From Pseudomonas syringae (lineage in GTDB: Bacteria; Pseudomonadota; Gammaproteobacteria; Pseudomonadales; Pseudomonadaceae), in NCBI RefSeq assembly GCF_001698815.1, contig NZ_LGSI01000050.1, positions 248,001 through 312,000 on the forward strand: a DNA stretch of 64,000 nucleotides. Reading direction: 5' to 3'. The notes beneath the pieces were generated by a model. It was not told the origin of the DNA. It did no database searches and was given only the letters and a program-made list of their open reading frames with translations. Positions 51,023 to 59,441 of this stretch are shown here, one piece after another (positions within the stretch are counted from its first letter, which is position 1; each line of letters begins with the position of its first letter). Both the position numbers and the translations under genes were made by a program.

Positions 51023-52207
51023 TCAGTTGAAGGTGCAGCTCACTTCGGGCTTGTCATAGCCCAGGCTGTCGAGTTCGGTGACCGGGTGCAGAAAGCCGTC
51101 CTGGGGCGAAGTGCTGACCAGGGCGCGGGGCTGGACGATGGGAATTGGCTGGCGCAACTGGCCATTCCAGGCGCGATAGCTGAGTTTGCGGCCCTTGAAA
51201 CCGTCCAGCGGCAACTGGTCGCTCAATTCCAGGCGGCGGATTTCCAGTGGATCGGTGCCGCGCAGTTTGCTGACCGCGCTGGCGATGCTGCGCACGGCCA
51301 TCCAGGCGGCAAAGTCCCGGTCATTCATCCAGCGTCCGGCCAGGGCTTCGAAGCGTTTCTGCAATTGCGCCGCGCCATAGGTTTCCACGGTCTTGTGCCA
51401 ACCCGTCGAGGTCAGGCCTTGGGTGCCGGCGACTGGGCGCGGAAACCAGGTCTGGTAGGGCACGTATTCGCCAAAGTCGCCACGTTCGTCCGCCACCAGC
51501 ACCACGTCGTATTCGGCGGTCTGGGTGAACAGCGGCATGTCGGCCTGGGCGCTGCGGCGCTGGTCGTTGTCAAAACTCCAGTTTTTTTCGGCGACGATGG
51601 TGTGCCCGAAGCGCTTGGCGGCGCGGCGCACGGCCGCCGCATACGCCTGGTCGTCCGGCGTCTGGCCGACAATTAGCAGCCAGCGATTCCAGCGCCGAAC
51701 TGCGAGAAATTGCGCCAGCGCATCGGTCAACATCGCCCGGCTGGGCAAGGTGTGCAGCACGTTGCTCAAACATGCGCTGCTGCGCAGGCTGTCGTCGGCG
51801 CTGCCGGCATTGAACAGCAGACTGTCCGGCAACGCAGCGCTGAGCTGGCGCAGGGTTTCTACCGGCGCGTTGACGACAAACAGCCGCAAACCTTGCTCGT
51901 GCAGCGTGCGAGCTTTTTCCAGCAATGCCTGCGCACTGTCGGCGCTGGCGGTTTCCAGGCTGTAGCTGTGCTTGAGGAAACGCCCGGTGCTGTTGCTGTC
52001 GATGATCGCCAGTTCGGCGCCGCGCAATCCGGCATCCACCGGTTCAGGAATGACATTCGATAACAGCGGGCCGGGGTCGGGCACGAAGGCCAGATAACCG
52101 ATGCGCACTTGCAGGGTTTCATCGGCGGCCGAGCTTGGGCTTGTCCACAAGACCGCCGCCGCAAGGGCAAGCAGGCAGTGCAGGGCGGGTCTGGAAAGCT
52201 GGCGCAT
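51023..52207 (-). CDS. ABC transporter substrate-binding protein, PQQ-dependent alcohol dehydrogenase system
   Basis: A 394-residue periplasmic binding protein of the branched-chain amino-acid-type fold (signal peptide 1-28). The mature part begins LQVRIGYLAFVPDPG and has the two-lobe pattern (residues 35-180 and 180-350). Homologues are restricted to quinoprotein clusters. It is the first gene of the four-gene operon and is divergent from pedS2. The ATG at 52207 has GGAG seven bases upstream. The ligand is unknown. Confidence 0.87.
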   Translation of the reverse strand: MRQLSRPALHCLLALAAAVLWTSPSSAADETLQVRIGYLAFVPDPGPLLSNVIPEPVDAGLRGAELAIIDSNSTGRFLKHSYSLETASADSAQALLEKARTLHEQGLRLFVVNAPVETLRQLSAALPDSLLFNAGSADDSLRSSACLSNVLHTLPSRAMLTDALAQFLAVRRWNRWLLIVGQTPDDQAYAAAVRRAAKRFGHTIVAEKNWSFDNDQRRSAQADMPLFTQTAEYDVVLVADERGDFGEYVPYQTWFPRPVAGTQGLTSTGWHKTVETYGAAQLQKRFEALAGRWMNDRDFAAWMAVRSIASAVSKLRGTDPLEIRRLELSDQLPLDGFKGRKLSYRAWNGQLRQPIPIVQPRALVSTSPQDGFLHPVTELDSLGYDKPEVSCTFN

Positions 52208-52285
52208 GAGGCACTCCGTTACGGGTAGCGCCAGCATAGGAACGCCGCGAGGGCGGGGAAATATGCAGAAAGTACCAGTCTGCCA

Positions 52286-52300
52286 GTACCAAGGTAGTAG
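52286..52300. promoter_or_regulatory. ped-cluster motif, site 2
   Basis: GTACCAAGGTAGTAG, the best-formed copy: the flanking arms CTAC and GTAC surround a near-palindromic centre. It lies in the 150-base divergent region between the binding-protein gene and pedS2. Confidence 0.55.
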
Positions 52301-52357
52301 CCGGACTGCTGTTGCCGGGATTTAGCATGCGGATATCAATAATAAGAAGGCAAGGTC

Positions 52358-53617
52358 ATGTCCGCACTCTGGCGCATCAACCTTTGGGTGATCGGTTTCT
52401 TCTCGCTGGTCACGGCGGCCTGCTTGTGGCTGCTGTTGCATCAGGCCGTGGCCGATGTCGACCGCGAGCTGATCGCCGCCCAGGCCGTGGTGCAATACCT
52501 GAGTGACACCGCCGAACAGCAGCCCGCCGCACTCCAGCCGCGCCTGAGTGAGCACCTGCGCCATGTGCGCGTCATCTGGCTCGCCGCCGATGAGCCGCCA
52601 CACGTGATTACGCAAAGCGGCGCGGATGCCTTGATTGCTCGCTGGCTGTTCCCCGCCGAGACCCACGCAGTGCGGGTTCTCAACCTCAGTGATGGCCGGC
52701 GGGTGCAGCTTGGCGTCGACCCCAGTGATGAAATCGATGAAGTCTGGGATTCATTGCAGCAATTGCTGTTGCTGTGTGGCCTGGCGCTGGTGGTGAGTCT
52801 GTCGACGATTCGCTGGGCCGTATGTCGCGGCATGCATGTGCTCGATAACTTGCTTAAAGCCTTGCAGCAGGTTTCTCGGGGGGAACTGCACGTGCGCCTG
52901 CCCCTGCACGGCAATACCGAGGCGCAACAATTGGCCGGGCATTTCAACCGCATGACCGCCACCCTGGAACATACCGAAGCGGACAACAGACGCCTGACCC
53001 AGGCGCTGCTCGCGGTGCAGGATCAAGAGCGCACGCGACTCGCCCAGACCCTGCATGATGACCTTGGCCAATACCTTGCCGGGATTCGCGCCCAGGCCTG
53101 TCTGCTGCGCATGGTGGCCGATCAGTCAGATGTGGTGCGCAGTACCGCTCTGGGGCTGGAGGCCAATTGCGAGCAATTGCAGCTTGGCTTTCGGGCGTTG
53201 ATCCGGGATTTGTACCCTGTGGTGCTGCAGCACCTGCCACTGCCCGAGGCCATGACCTTGCTGGCCGAGCACTGGCGTAGCGCTCACGGAATTGAATGCG
53301 TACTGCTCGTCGACCCGCAACTCCCCGAGTTGACCCCCGCTGCGAGAACGCATCTGTACCGGCTGCTGCAAGAAGCGCTGACCAATGTGGTGCGGCATGC
53401 CAACGCCAGTCAGGTGCGGGTCAGCCTGCGACGGCTCAGCGCTCGACTGGTCATGGAAATTCGCGACAACGGCTGCGGCGCGATGCCACCGCAGCGGCCC
53501 GGCGTGGGCCTGTATTCAATGCGCGAGCGCGCCCGCTGCCTGCGCGGTGAACTGCATATCGAGACACAACCGGGTGCCGGCTGGACGCTGGCGCTGAACA
53601 TTCCCCTGGAGGCTTGA
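52358..53617 (+). CDS. pedS2: sensor histidine kinase PedS2-like
   Basis: A 419-residue membrane histidine kinase. TM1 is at residues 8-28, a periplasmic sensor at about 29-132, TM2 at 133-153, HAMP at 156-208, and the HisKA_3 dimerisation helix carries phospho-acceptor His233 (LHDDLGQ). The HATPase domain is at about 325-417 (EALTNVVRHAN). In P. putida, PedS2 responds to lanthanides and controls the PedE/PedH switch. The periplasmic part ends with the acidic stretch DPSDEIDEVWD (121-131) just before TM2. It is directly followed by pedR2. Confidence 0.88.
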   Translation: MSALWRINLWVIGFFSLVTAACLWLLLHQAVADVDRELIAAQAVVQYLSDTAEQQPAALQPRLSEHLRHVRVIWLAADEPPHVITQSGADALIARWLFPAETHAVRVLNLSDGRRVQLGVDPSDEIDEVWDSLQQLLLLCGLALVVSLSTIRWAVCRGMHVLDNLLKALQQVSRGELHVRLPLHGNTEAQQLAGHFNRMTATLEHTEADNRRLTQALLAVQDQERTRLAQTLHDDLGQYLAGIRAQACLLRMVADQSDVVRSTALGLEANCEQLQLGFRALIRDLYPVVLQHLPLPEAMTLLAEHWRSAHGIECVLLVDPQLPELTPAARTHLYRLLQEALTNVVRHANASQVRVSLRRLSARLVMEIRDNGCGAMPPQRPGVGLYSMRERARCLRGELHIETQPGAGWTLALNIPLEA

Positions 53618-54259
53618 ATGCATATTCTGATTGTCGACGACCACGCCGTGGTGCGGCAGGGCTACGCCAGTCTGCTGCGGGCGATGTTGCCGCTGGTGCA
53701 GGTGCGCGAAGCGGCGACCGGTGAAGAAGCTCTGGTGAGTGTGCAGGAAGAAATTCCGCAACTGGTGATCATGGATTTCGGCCTGCCGGGCATCAGCGGT
53801 CTGGAAACTACCCGGCGCTTGCGACAACGCCTGCCGCAACTGCGGGTGTTATTTTTCAGCATGCATGACGAACTGCCGCTGGTGCGCCAGGCACTGGACG
53901 CCGGGGCTTCGGGTTATCTGACTAAAAGCTCGGCCCCCGACGTGCTGATCGAGGCGGTGCGCCGAATCCTTGCCGGGCACGCTTACATCGAGCAACCGCT
54001 GGCCACGCAACTGGCCTGCAATCCTCAGCAGCAGGATTGCGCCGATCCGCGTCTGCAAAGCATGACCCAGCGTGAGCTGGAGATTTTCCTGATGCTCGCC
54101 AAAGGCACGCCCTCGCGGGTGATTGCCGAACGCCTGTGCATCAGCGCCAAGACCGTTTCCAATTACCTGACATTGCTCAAGAACAAGTTGCAGGTCAGTT
54201 CCCATGCGGAACTGGTGCACCTGGCAATTGATACCGGGGTGATGCGGGTAGTTATGTGA
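53618..54259 (+). CDS. pedR2: LuxR-type response regulator PedR2-like
   Basis: A 213-residue response regulator. The receiver domain has Asp8/Asp9 and phosphoacceptor Asp53 (IMDFGLPG). A C-terminal LuxR helix-turn-helix follows (TQRELEIFLMLAKGTPSRVIAERL). The gene abuts pedS2 with no gap. In P. putida, phosphorylated PedR2 activates pedE and its loss permits pedH expression. It is a candidate binder of the shared motif found upstream of the cluster genes. Confidence 0.88.
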   Translation: MHILIVDDHAVVRQGYASLLRAMLPLVQVREAATGEEALVSVQEEIPQLVIMDFGLPGISGLETTRRLRQRLPQLRVLFFSMHDELPLVRQALDAGASGYLTKSSAPDVLIEAVRRILAGHAYIEQPLATQLACNPQQQDCADPRLQSMTQRELEIFLMLAKGTPSRVIAERLCISAKTVSNYLTLLKNKLQVSSHAELVHLAIDTGVMRVVM

Positions 54260-54287
54260 GGGATGTGTCTGGGCCGAGGCTGTCTTC

Positions 54288-54394
54288 GTAGGAGCGACTT
54301 TAGTCGCGAGGGCGTCAATTGCCCTCCCGGCTAAAGCCGGTCCTACAGCACGCCTCGCTCCTACGGCCGATTCGCGAGCAAGCCCCGCTCCCAC
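54288..54394. repeat. composite REP cluster
   Basis: Three different REP-type arms follow each other: GTAGGAGCGACTTTAGTCGC, CCCGGCTAAAGCCGGTCCTAC with a further CTCCTAC arm, and CGAGCAAGCCCCGCTCCCAC. They lie between convergent pedR2 and the pentapeptide gene and probably end both transcripts. Confidence 0.75.
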
Positions 54395-54411
54395 GGTTCA
54401 TCTGCGATCCC

Positions 54412-55056
54412 TCAATCATCCCAACCCCCTGGACACGCCACGCACCCTTGCATATTGCTGTCCTGGAAATTGGCATACGGGTGCCGCGCACCGGTGAGGT
54501 TGGCGTTGGCCAGGTTGCTCGCGCCGAACTTGGTCTCCTGAAGGTTCGCATCGCGCAGGTCCGCGCCCTGCAGGTCGGCCTTGTTGAGAAAGGTCATCTC
54601 CAGATCCGCTGCCTGCAAGTTGACGTTGTGCAGTTTCGCCCCGGACAAACGGGCGAATTGCAGATAGGCAGCGCTGAGGTTGGCGCCTTCGAATTGCGCA
54701 CCCTGGGCGAACAAGCCCCAGCCTTGCACCGCTTGCAGTTGCGCGCCGCCAAGGTCGGCCAGACGCAGGTTGGTCTGTTGCAGGCTGGCGCGGGTCAGCG
54801 TGGCGTTCTGCAGGCGGGCTTTTTCCAGATTGGCCAGATCCAGACGGGCATGGCGTAGATTGGCATCGCGCAGGTCGGCGCCCGCCAGATTCATCTTGCG
54901 CAAGTCCTGATTGCTCAGATCCGCGCCGCGCAGGTCGGCATTCGGGCATTGGCTGGCTTCGGCGATAGTGCAGCCGTTGATCACCAACGGCTCACCGTCG
55001 TCGGTGGCCAGGGCGCAGGGCAGGGCGAAAAACAGAATGAGGGGCAAGTAGTTCAT
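54412..55056 (-). CDS. secreted pentapeptide-repeat protein
   Basis: A 214-residue protein with a signal peptide (MNYLPLILFFALPCALA) and about 25 pentapeptide repeats of the A(D/N)Lxx type (for example ADLRGADLSNQDLRKMNL, residues 38-55), which fold into a right-handed beta-helix. The C-terminus carries a cysteine pair (CVACPGG). A homologue lies at the same place in the P. putida ped cluster; its role is unknown. The ATG at 55056 opens the signal peptide; the longer reading runs into REP sequence. Confidence 0.85.
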   Translation of the reverse strand: MNYLPLILFFALPCALATDDGEPLVINGCTIAEASQCPNADLRGADLSNQDLRKMNLAGADLRDANLRHARLDLANLEKARLQNATLTRASLQQTNLRLADLGGAQLQAVQGWGLFAQGAQFEGANLSAAYLQFARLSGAKLHNVNLQAADLEMTFLNKADLQGADLRDANLQETKFGASNLANANLTGARHPYANFQDSNMQGCVACPGGWDD

Positions 55057-55088
55057 GATGGTTTTCCAGGGCAGGATTAATGCGATTC

Positions 55089-55155
55089 GTGGGAGCGAGC
55101 TTGCTCGCGAAGCGGCGTAGCTGACACGCAGCCTCGCCAACAAGTTGGCTCCTAC
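55089..55155. repeat. REP pair, imperfect
   Basis: GTGGGAGCGAGCTTGCTCGC faces a diverged arm ending GTTGGCTCCTAC. It separates pedE from the pentapeptide gene on the same strand. Confidence 0.7.
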
Positions 55156-55165
55156 AGAGATCGGT

Positions 55166-57037
55166 TTATTTGGCCGCTGTCTTGCTGTCCCAGCTCGGAA
55201 TCTTGAACACCCAGAACGATCCGCCTTGCGCCACCGGTTTGGTCAGTTCGGCCATGTCGCCGCCCCACAACGGTACCGCGCCGCCGTAACCCACCGTCAC
55301 GCCAATGAACTGCTCGCCGTCCTGATCCCAGGTGATGGGCGGGGAAACAATGCCGCTACCCGTCTGGAAGCTCCACAGCTCTTCCCCGGTTTTAGCGTTA
55401 AAGGCCTTGAAGAAGCCATCGCCGGTCCCGGTGAACACCAGATTGCCTTTGGTCGCCAGCACACCGGCCCAGAGCGGCAAGCGTTCCTTGTGCTCCCAGA
55501 CCACCTTGCCGCTGGTGGGGTCCATGGCGCGCAGGGTGCCGACGTGGTCCTCATACATCCGCTTGATGCGGAAGCCCATGCCCAGATAGGCCGAGCCCTT
55601 TTTGTAGTTCACTTCTTCGGTCCAGTAGTCTTCTTTCCACTGGTTGGCGGGAATGTAGAACAGGCCGGTGTCCTGACTGTAGGCCATGGGGTTCCAATTC
55701 TTGCCACCCAGGAACGGCGGTGAAACCTCCACCGGTTTGCCCTTGGTTTCGCCTGGCAATGGCTTGGCGGGACGCTTGCCTTCGTTTTCCACCGGGCGGC
55801 CGGTTTTCAGGTCGATATGGCTGGCCCAGCTGATGTTGTCGACGAACGGGAAGGCGTTCTGCAGTTTGCCGTTGTTGCGGTCTACTACGTAGAAGAAGCC
55901 GTTACGGTCGGCGTGGCCGGTGGCTTTGACGGTCTTGCCGTCCTGACCCTTGTAGTCGAACAGCACCAGTTCGTTGTTGCCGGAAAAATCCCAGGCATCG
56001 TTCGGCGTATGTTGGTAAAACCACTTCACCTCGCCGGTGCTCGGGTCGACACCCACCTGACCCGAGGTGTAGAGGCTGTCGTAATCGTGAGGGTTACCGT
56101 CCTTGGCGGTGCGTGCCCAGGTGTTCCAGGGGCCGGGGTTGCCGGCGCCAACGATGAGGGTGTTGCTCTCGGCATCGAAGCTCGCACTCTGCCAGGGTGC
56201 GCCGCCGCCGTGGCTCCAGGCTTCGACCTTGCCGGTTTCGGTGGTCTTGTCATCCGGCCATGATGGCGCCTTGATGTCGCCGGTCGGCGTGCTGTCCTTG
56301 CCGTTCAGGCGGCCCATGTGCCCTTCGACAAAAGGCCGCATCCAGACTTCTTCGCCGGTCTCCGGATCCCGGGCGAACAGACGGCCCACCACGCCGAACT
56401 CGTCACCTGAACTGCCGTGAATCAACAGCACCTTGCCGCTGACCTTATCCTTGATCAGCGTTGGCGCACCGGTCATGGTGTAGCCGCTGCTGTGATCGCC
56501 GAATTTTTTGTTCCAGACCACTTTGCCGGTGTTCTTGTCCAGCGCGATGACTCGCGCATCCAGGGTGCCGAAGAAAATCTTGTCGCCGTAAATCGCGGCG
56601 CCACGGTTGACCACGTCGCAGCACGGGCGGATGTCGTCCGGCAGGCGATGGTTGTAAGTCCACAGACGTTTGCCGGTCTTGGCCTCCAGGGCGAATACCC
56701 GGGAATAGGAGCCGGTGACGTAAATCACGCCGTTGCTGACGATGGCCTGGGACTCCTGACCGCGCTGTTTCTCATCGCCAAAGGAGTACGACCAGGCCGG
56801 GGTGAGTTTGAAGACATTTTTGTCGTTGACCTGCGCCAGCGGGCTCCAGCGTTGGGCGTTGGTGCCCATGCCGTATTGCAGAACGTTTTGCGTACTGAGA
56901 TGGTCGTTGGCGATGTCTTCCCAGCTGACCTTGTCGGCATCGGCGGCGCTGGCAAGGCTCGCAAGCGACAGGCCGCCCAGCAACAGGGCCAGAGCCAGTG
57001 GCGACAAAGCGGCAGGTGACGATCTTGTTATTGTCAT
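55166..57037 (-). CDS. pedE: PQQ-dependent alcohol dehydrogenase, calcium type (PedE/ExaA/QedH)
   Basis: A 623-residue periplasmic quinoprotein, the same length as P. aeruginosa ExaA. The signal peptide spans residues 1-32. Visible features are the vicinal disulphide Cys139-Cys140, metal ligands Glu213 and Asn300, catalytic base Asp350, and several tryptophan-docking blades. Two residues after Asp350 stands Ser352 (WDFSG), the calcium-enzyme signature. It oxidises ethanol and other alcohols to aldehydes and passes electrons to PedF cytochrome. The ATG at 57037 is chosen because the longer ORF reads through promoter sequence. Confidence 0.95.
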   Translation of the reverse strand: MTITRSSPAALSPLALALLLGGLSLASLASAADADKVSWEDIANDHLSTQNVLQYGMGTNAQRWSPLAQVNDKNVFKLTPAWSYSFGDEKQRGQESQAIVSNGVIYVTGSYSRVFALEAKTGKRLWTYNHRLPDDIRPCCDVVNRGAAIYGDKIFFGTLDARVIALDKNTGKVVWNKKFGDHSSGYTMTGAPTLIKDKVSGKVLLIHGSSGDEFGVVGRLFARDPETGEEVWMRPFVEGHMGRLNGKDSTPTGDIKAPSWPDDKTTETGKVEAWSHGGGAPWQSASFDAESNTLIVGAGNPGPWNTWARTAKDGNPHDYDSLYTSGQVGVDPSTGEVKWFYQHTPNDAWDFSGNNELVLFDYKGQDGKTVKATGHADRNGFFYVVDRNNGKLQNAFPFVDNISWASHIDLKTGRPVENEGKRPAKPLPGETKGKPVEVSPPFLGGKNWNPMAYSQDTGLFYIPANQWKEDYWTEEVNYKKGSAYLGMGFRIKRMYEDHVGTLRAMDPTSGKVVWEHKERLPLWAGVLATKGNLVFTGTGDGFFKAFNAKTGEELWSFQTGSGIVSPPITWDQDGEQFIGVTVGYGGAVPLWGGDMAELTKPVAQGGSFWVFKIPSWDSKTAAK

Positions 57038-57120
57038 GGGGCAGGTTCCATTGAAGGTTTGGACCTGCACAGGTTGGCGGCGCGAAGCGGGGCGCGATAC
57101 GGAAAAACTCCCGCTGTTGC

Positions 57121-57135
57121 CGGGAAGAGTTCCCG
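57121..57135. promoter_or_regulatory. CGGGAA-N3-TTCCCG palindrome, pedE promoter region
   Basis: A perfect 6+6 palindrome CGGGAA-GAG-TTCCCG located 84-98 bases upstream of the pedE start. The same arms occur before pedH. Confidence 0.55.
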
Positions 57136-57171
57136 AACCGCCCCTGATTTGGGCCCGCCTCCCAAGCTCTA

Positions 57172-57186
57172 CTACCAAGGGAGGAG
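57172..57186. promoter_or_regulatory. ped-cluster motif, site 3
   Basis: CTACCAAGGGAGGAG, in the divergent region between pedE and pedF. The core CTACCAAGG is identical to site 4. Confidence 0.5.
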
Positions 57187-57276
57187 GGCGCGGCCACCAA
57201 AGCAGCATTCGATGTGGGTGACAGGGTTCTTAAGATGTCTGCGTGGCTTTTTGCGTGCAATCTTGAGGACATAACA

Positions 57277-57714
57277 ATGATAAGAATCTCAACTACCGTG
57301 CTCACTGCAACCCTGATCAGTCTGTTGGCTGCGAGCGGTCTGGCGCTGGCGCATGGCAATGTGGTGCCGCAGGCGGTGGCCACTGAAGGTCTTGAGCCGC
57401 TGGGCGCCGAATGGCGTACCGAAAATCCCTATCGTGATTCCAAGGATCACGCCCGTGCGCTGGAAATCGGCTCGTCAGCCTATAACCAGAACTGTGCGGC
57501 CTGCCATGGCCTGGAAGCCAAATCCGGCGGCATCGCTCCCGACCTGCGTTTGTTGGACGTTGGCGTCGTGGGTGACGAATGGTTCGTTGAGCGAGTGCGC
57601 AATGGCGCAGTGCGCGACGGCCGTGTCTACATGCCGAAAATGGCCGATTACCTGAGCCAGGAAGCGCTCTGGGCGGTACGCACCTATCTGGACAGCGTTC
57701 ACGTCGAGGAGTGA
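57277..57714 (+). CDS. pedF: cytochrome c550 (PedF/ExaB)
   Basis: A 145-residue periplasmic cytochrome, the length of P. aeruginosa ExaB. Signal peptide residues 1-26 are followed by a single haem c site CAACH (Cys73-His77) and a methionine axial-ligand region (VYMPKMADY). It accepts electrons from the quinoprotein alcohol dehydrogenases and hands them to a terminal oxidase. The ATG at 57277 has GAGGA ten bases upstream. It is divergent from pedE, the standard exaA/exaB arrangement. Confidence 0.93.
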   Translation: MIRISTTVLTATLISLLAASGLALAHGNVVPQAVATEGLEPLGAEWRTENPYRDSKDHARALEIGSSAYNQNCAACHGLEAKSGGIAPDLRLLDVGVVGDEWFVERVRNGAVRDGRVYMPKMADYLSQEALWAVRTYLDSVHVEE

Positions 57715-57718
57715 CCGC

Positions 57719-58609
57719 ATGCGTCTGCTCGCGGTGCTATCAAGCGCAATACTGTGGTGTTTGCTGATCCTGCTGGGGCCGGTCGCCAACGCGCAGGTAC
57801 GCAATTACGACACGATCATTGATTCCGGGGTATTGAAAGTCGCGGTCTACCAGGACTTCGCGCCCTACAGCTTCAAAGTCGACGGCCAGCCACGCGGCGT
57901 GGACATCGACCTGGCCACGGCATTGGCCAAAGCGCTGGGCGTCAGCCTGGAATTGATGTGGGCGCCTCCCGGCGAAAAACTTGACGATGACTTGCGGGAC
58001 TTGATCTGGCGCGGCAGCCAGTTGCGCGACCAGCAGTTGGCCGACGTCATGATGCGCGTTCCCTATGACCGGGATTACGCCCAGCGCCGCAATGAATTCG
58101 GTGAGCTGGACAATGATCATGTGGTGATGTTCGGGCCCTATCAGACCGAGCGTTGGCAGGTCGCCTACGACCATCGCCGCCTGGACGCGGTACCCAGCGT
58201 CGCGGTGTTCGAAGCGCATCCCATCGGTGTGGAAATCGACAGCGTGCCGTCGTTCTACCTGACGTCGATCTTCAACGGCCAGTTCGCCGCCAGCACCCAT
58301 CACTACCCCAGCGTGCAGCAGGCATTTGTCGGTATGAAAGGGGGCGAGGTGGACGCGGTAATGGCCATGCGCGGTGAAATCGACTGGCAGCTGCATCAGG
58401 CCAGTGACCCGCAGCTGATCCTGGCGGAAAACGCTTATCCGAACATGGGCCGTCAGGTCTGGGAAATCGGCATGGCGGTCCACGAGAGCAATCGCCAGTT
58501 GTCCTACGCCCTGGAAGAACAGCTGGAAATCATGATCCGCAACGGCGAGGTGCAAAAGATCTACGCCGCCTATGGCATGCGATATGACGTGCCGGAGATG
58601 TTTCAGTAG
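57719..58609 (+). CDS. quinoprotein-associated periplasmic binding protein (MoxJ-like)
   Basis: A 296-residue periplasmic binding protein of SBP family 3, with a signal peptide (residues 1-23) and the conserved start LKVAVYQDFAPYSFKVDGQPRGVDIDLA region. Methanol-system MoxJ is the best-known relative; it binds or matures the quinoprotein. It sits four bases after pedF, so it is probably in the same operon. It has no partner permease here, which argues for a role as chaperone or docking protein. Function is inferred from family and position. Confidence 0.87.
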   Translation: MRLLAVLSSAILWCLLILLGPVANAQVRNYDTIIDSGVLKVAVYQDFAPYSFKVDGQPRGVDIDLATALAKALGVSLELMWAPPGEKLDDDLRDLIWRGSQLRDQQLADVMMRVPYDRDYAQRRNEFGELDNDHVVMFGPYQTERWQVAYDHRRLDAVPSVAVFEAHPIGVEIDSVPSFYLTSIFNGQFAASTHHYPSVQQAFVGMKGGEVDAVMAMRGEIDWQLHQASDPQLILAENAYPNMGRQVWEIGMAVHESNRQLSYALEEQLEIMIRNGEVQKIYAAYGMRYDVPEMFQ

Positions 58610-58627
58610 GTTGCAGCGGGATAACCC

Positions 58628-58653
58628 GTTGGAGCGAGGCTTGCCCGCGAAGG
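58628..58653. repeat. single REP arm
   Basis: GTTGGAGCGAGGCTTGCCCGCG and flanking bases, without a facing partner, in the gap between the binding-protein and SoxYZ-like genes. Confidence 0.7.
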
Positions 58654-58678
58654 CGTTATTGCTGTTGAGGGATATGAA

Positions 58679-59440
58679 ATGTTCACCCGCGTCGCTGCTC
58701 TGCTGCTAGTGCTCGCTCCGACCTTGGCCCTCGCCGTCCCACCCAATCCCGGCAAAGACCCGGTGGTTTCGGTCATGTGGGCGTTCTTCCAGCAAAAACT
58801 GCTCACGGACGCGCCTTATGTCTTCGACGAGAAGGTCATCCTGCGCGCGCCACCGTTCGCCGAAGACGCGCGACAGGTGCCCATCGAAATTGATGCCCGG
58901 GCTTATCAAGGCCAGGTGCTGCGAATTCTGGCCTGGGCCGAACTCAATCCGTTGCCGCAGATTGTCGACTTCCAGCCCGGCGAGCAGGTCATGCCCTGGC
59001 TGGCGATCCGCATTCGCATCGAACAGGCCACCCCGTTGCGCGCCGCCGTGTTGACCCGCGACGGGGTCTGGCATATCGGTTCGACGACGATTCAGGCGGC
59101 GGGCGGCGGCTGCACTGCGCCCAGCGTGGTGCGTACCCAGGCGGGCTGGGAAGAACACATCGGCGAAGTGCTGGGCGGACGCTATCCGCGCCAGGACTTC
59201 AGCCGTCTGCGCTTGCAGATTTCCCATCCCATGGATAACGGCATGGTCAGCGGCATCCCCGAGTTCTACCTCAATCACGCCGAACTGCGCGACGCCAGCG
59301 ACCAGCTCATGGCGAGCCTGGAACTGTTTCCGGCAGTCAGCGAAAATCCGATGCTGGGCTTTGATGTGCGAGGTTCCGGCACCACCCGTTTAGTGCTGCG
59401 CGATACCAGCGGCAATGAATTCAGCGCGGCGGTGCCTTGA
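58679..59440 (+). CDS. quinoprotein-associated SoxYZ-like fused carrier protein
   Basis: A 253-residue secreted protein (signal peptide 1-19) that joins a SoxY-like domain (about residues 25-146) and a SoxZ-like domain (about 155-253) in one chain. The join carries the GGGC sequence with Cys145, which corresponds to the cysteine swinging arm of SoxY. In sulfur oxidisers SoxYZ carries thiol-bound intermediates. In quinoprotein clusters the bound group is unknown. It lies one base before the zinc hydrolase gene, its likely partner. Confidence 0.85.
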   Translation: MFTRVAALLLVLAPTLALAVPPNPGKDPVVSVMWAFFQQKLLTDAPYVFDEKVILRAPPFAEDARQVPIEIDARAYQGQVLRILAWAELNPLPQIVDFQPGEQVMPWLAIRIRIEQATPLRAAVLTRDGVWHIGSTTIQAAGGGCTAPSVVRTQAGWEEHIGEVLGGRYPRQDFSRLRLQISHPMDNGMVSGIPEFYLNHAELRDASDQLMASLELFPAVSENPMLGFDVRGSGTTRLVLRDTSGNEFSAAVP

Positions 59441-59441
59441 G

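Noticed and set aside
57160..57184. Possible hairpin CCTCCC/GGGAGG around ped motif site 3
   Set aside because: Six base pairs with a long loop and no T-run; likely a chance result of the purine-rich stretch.
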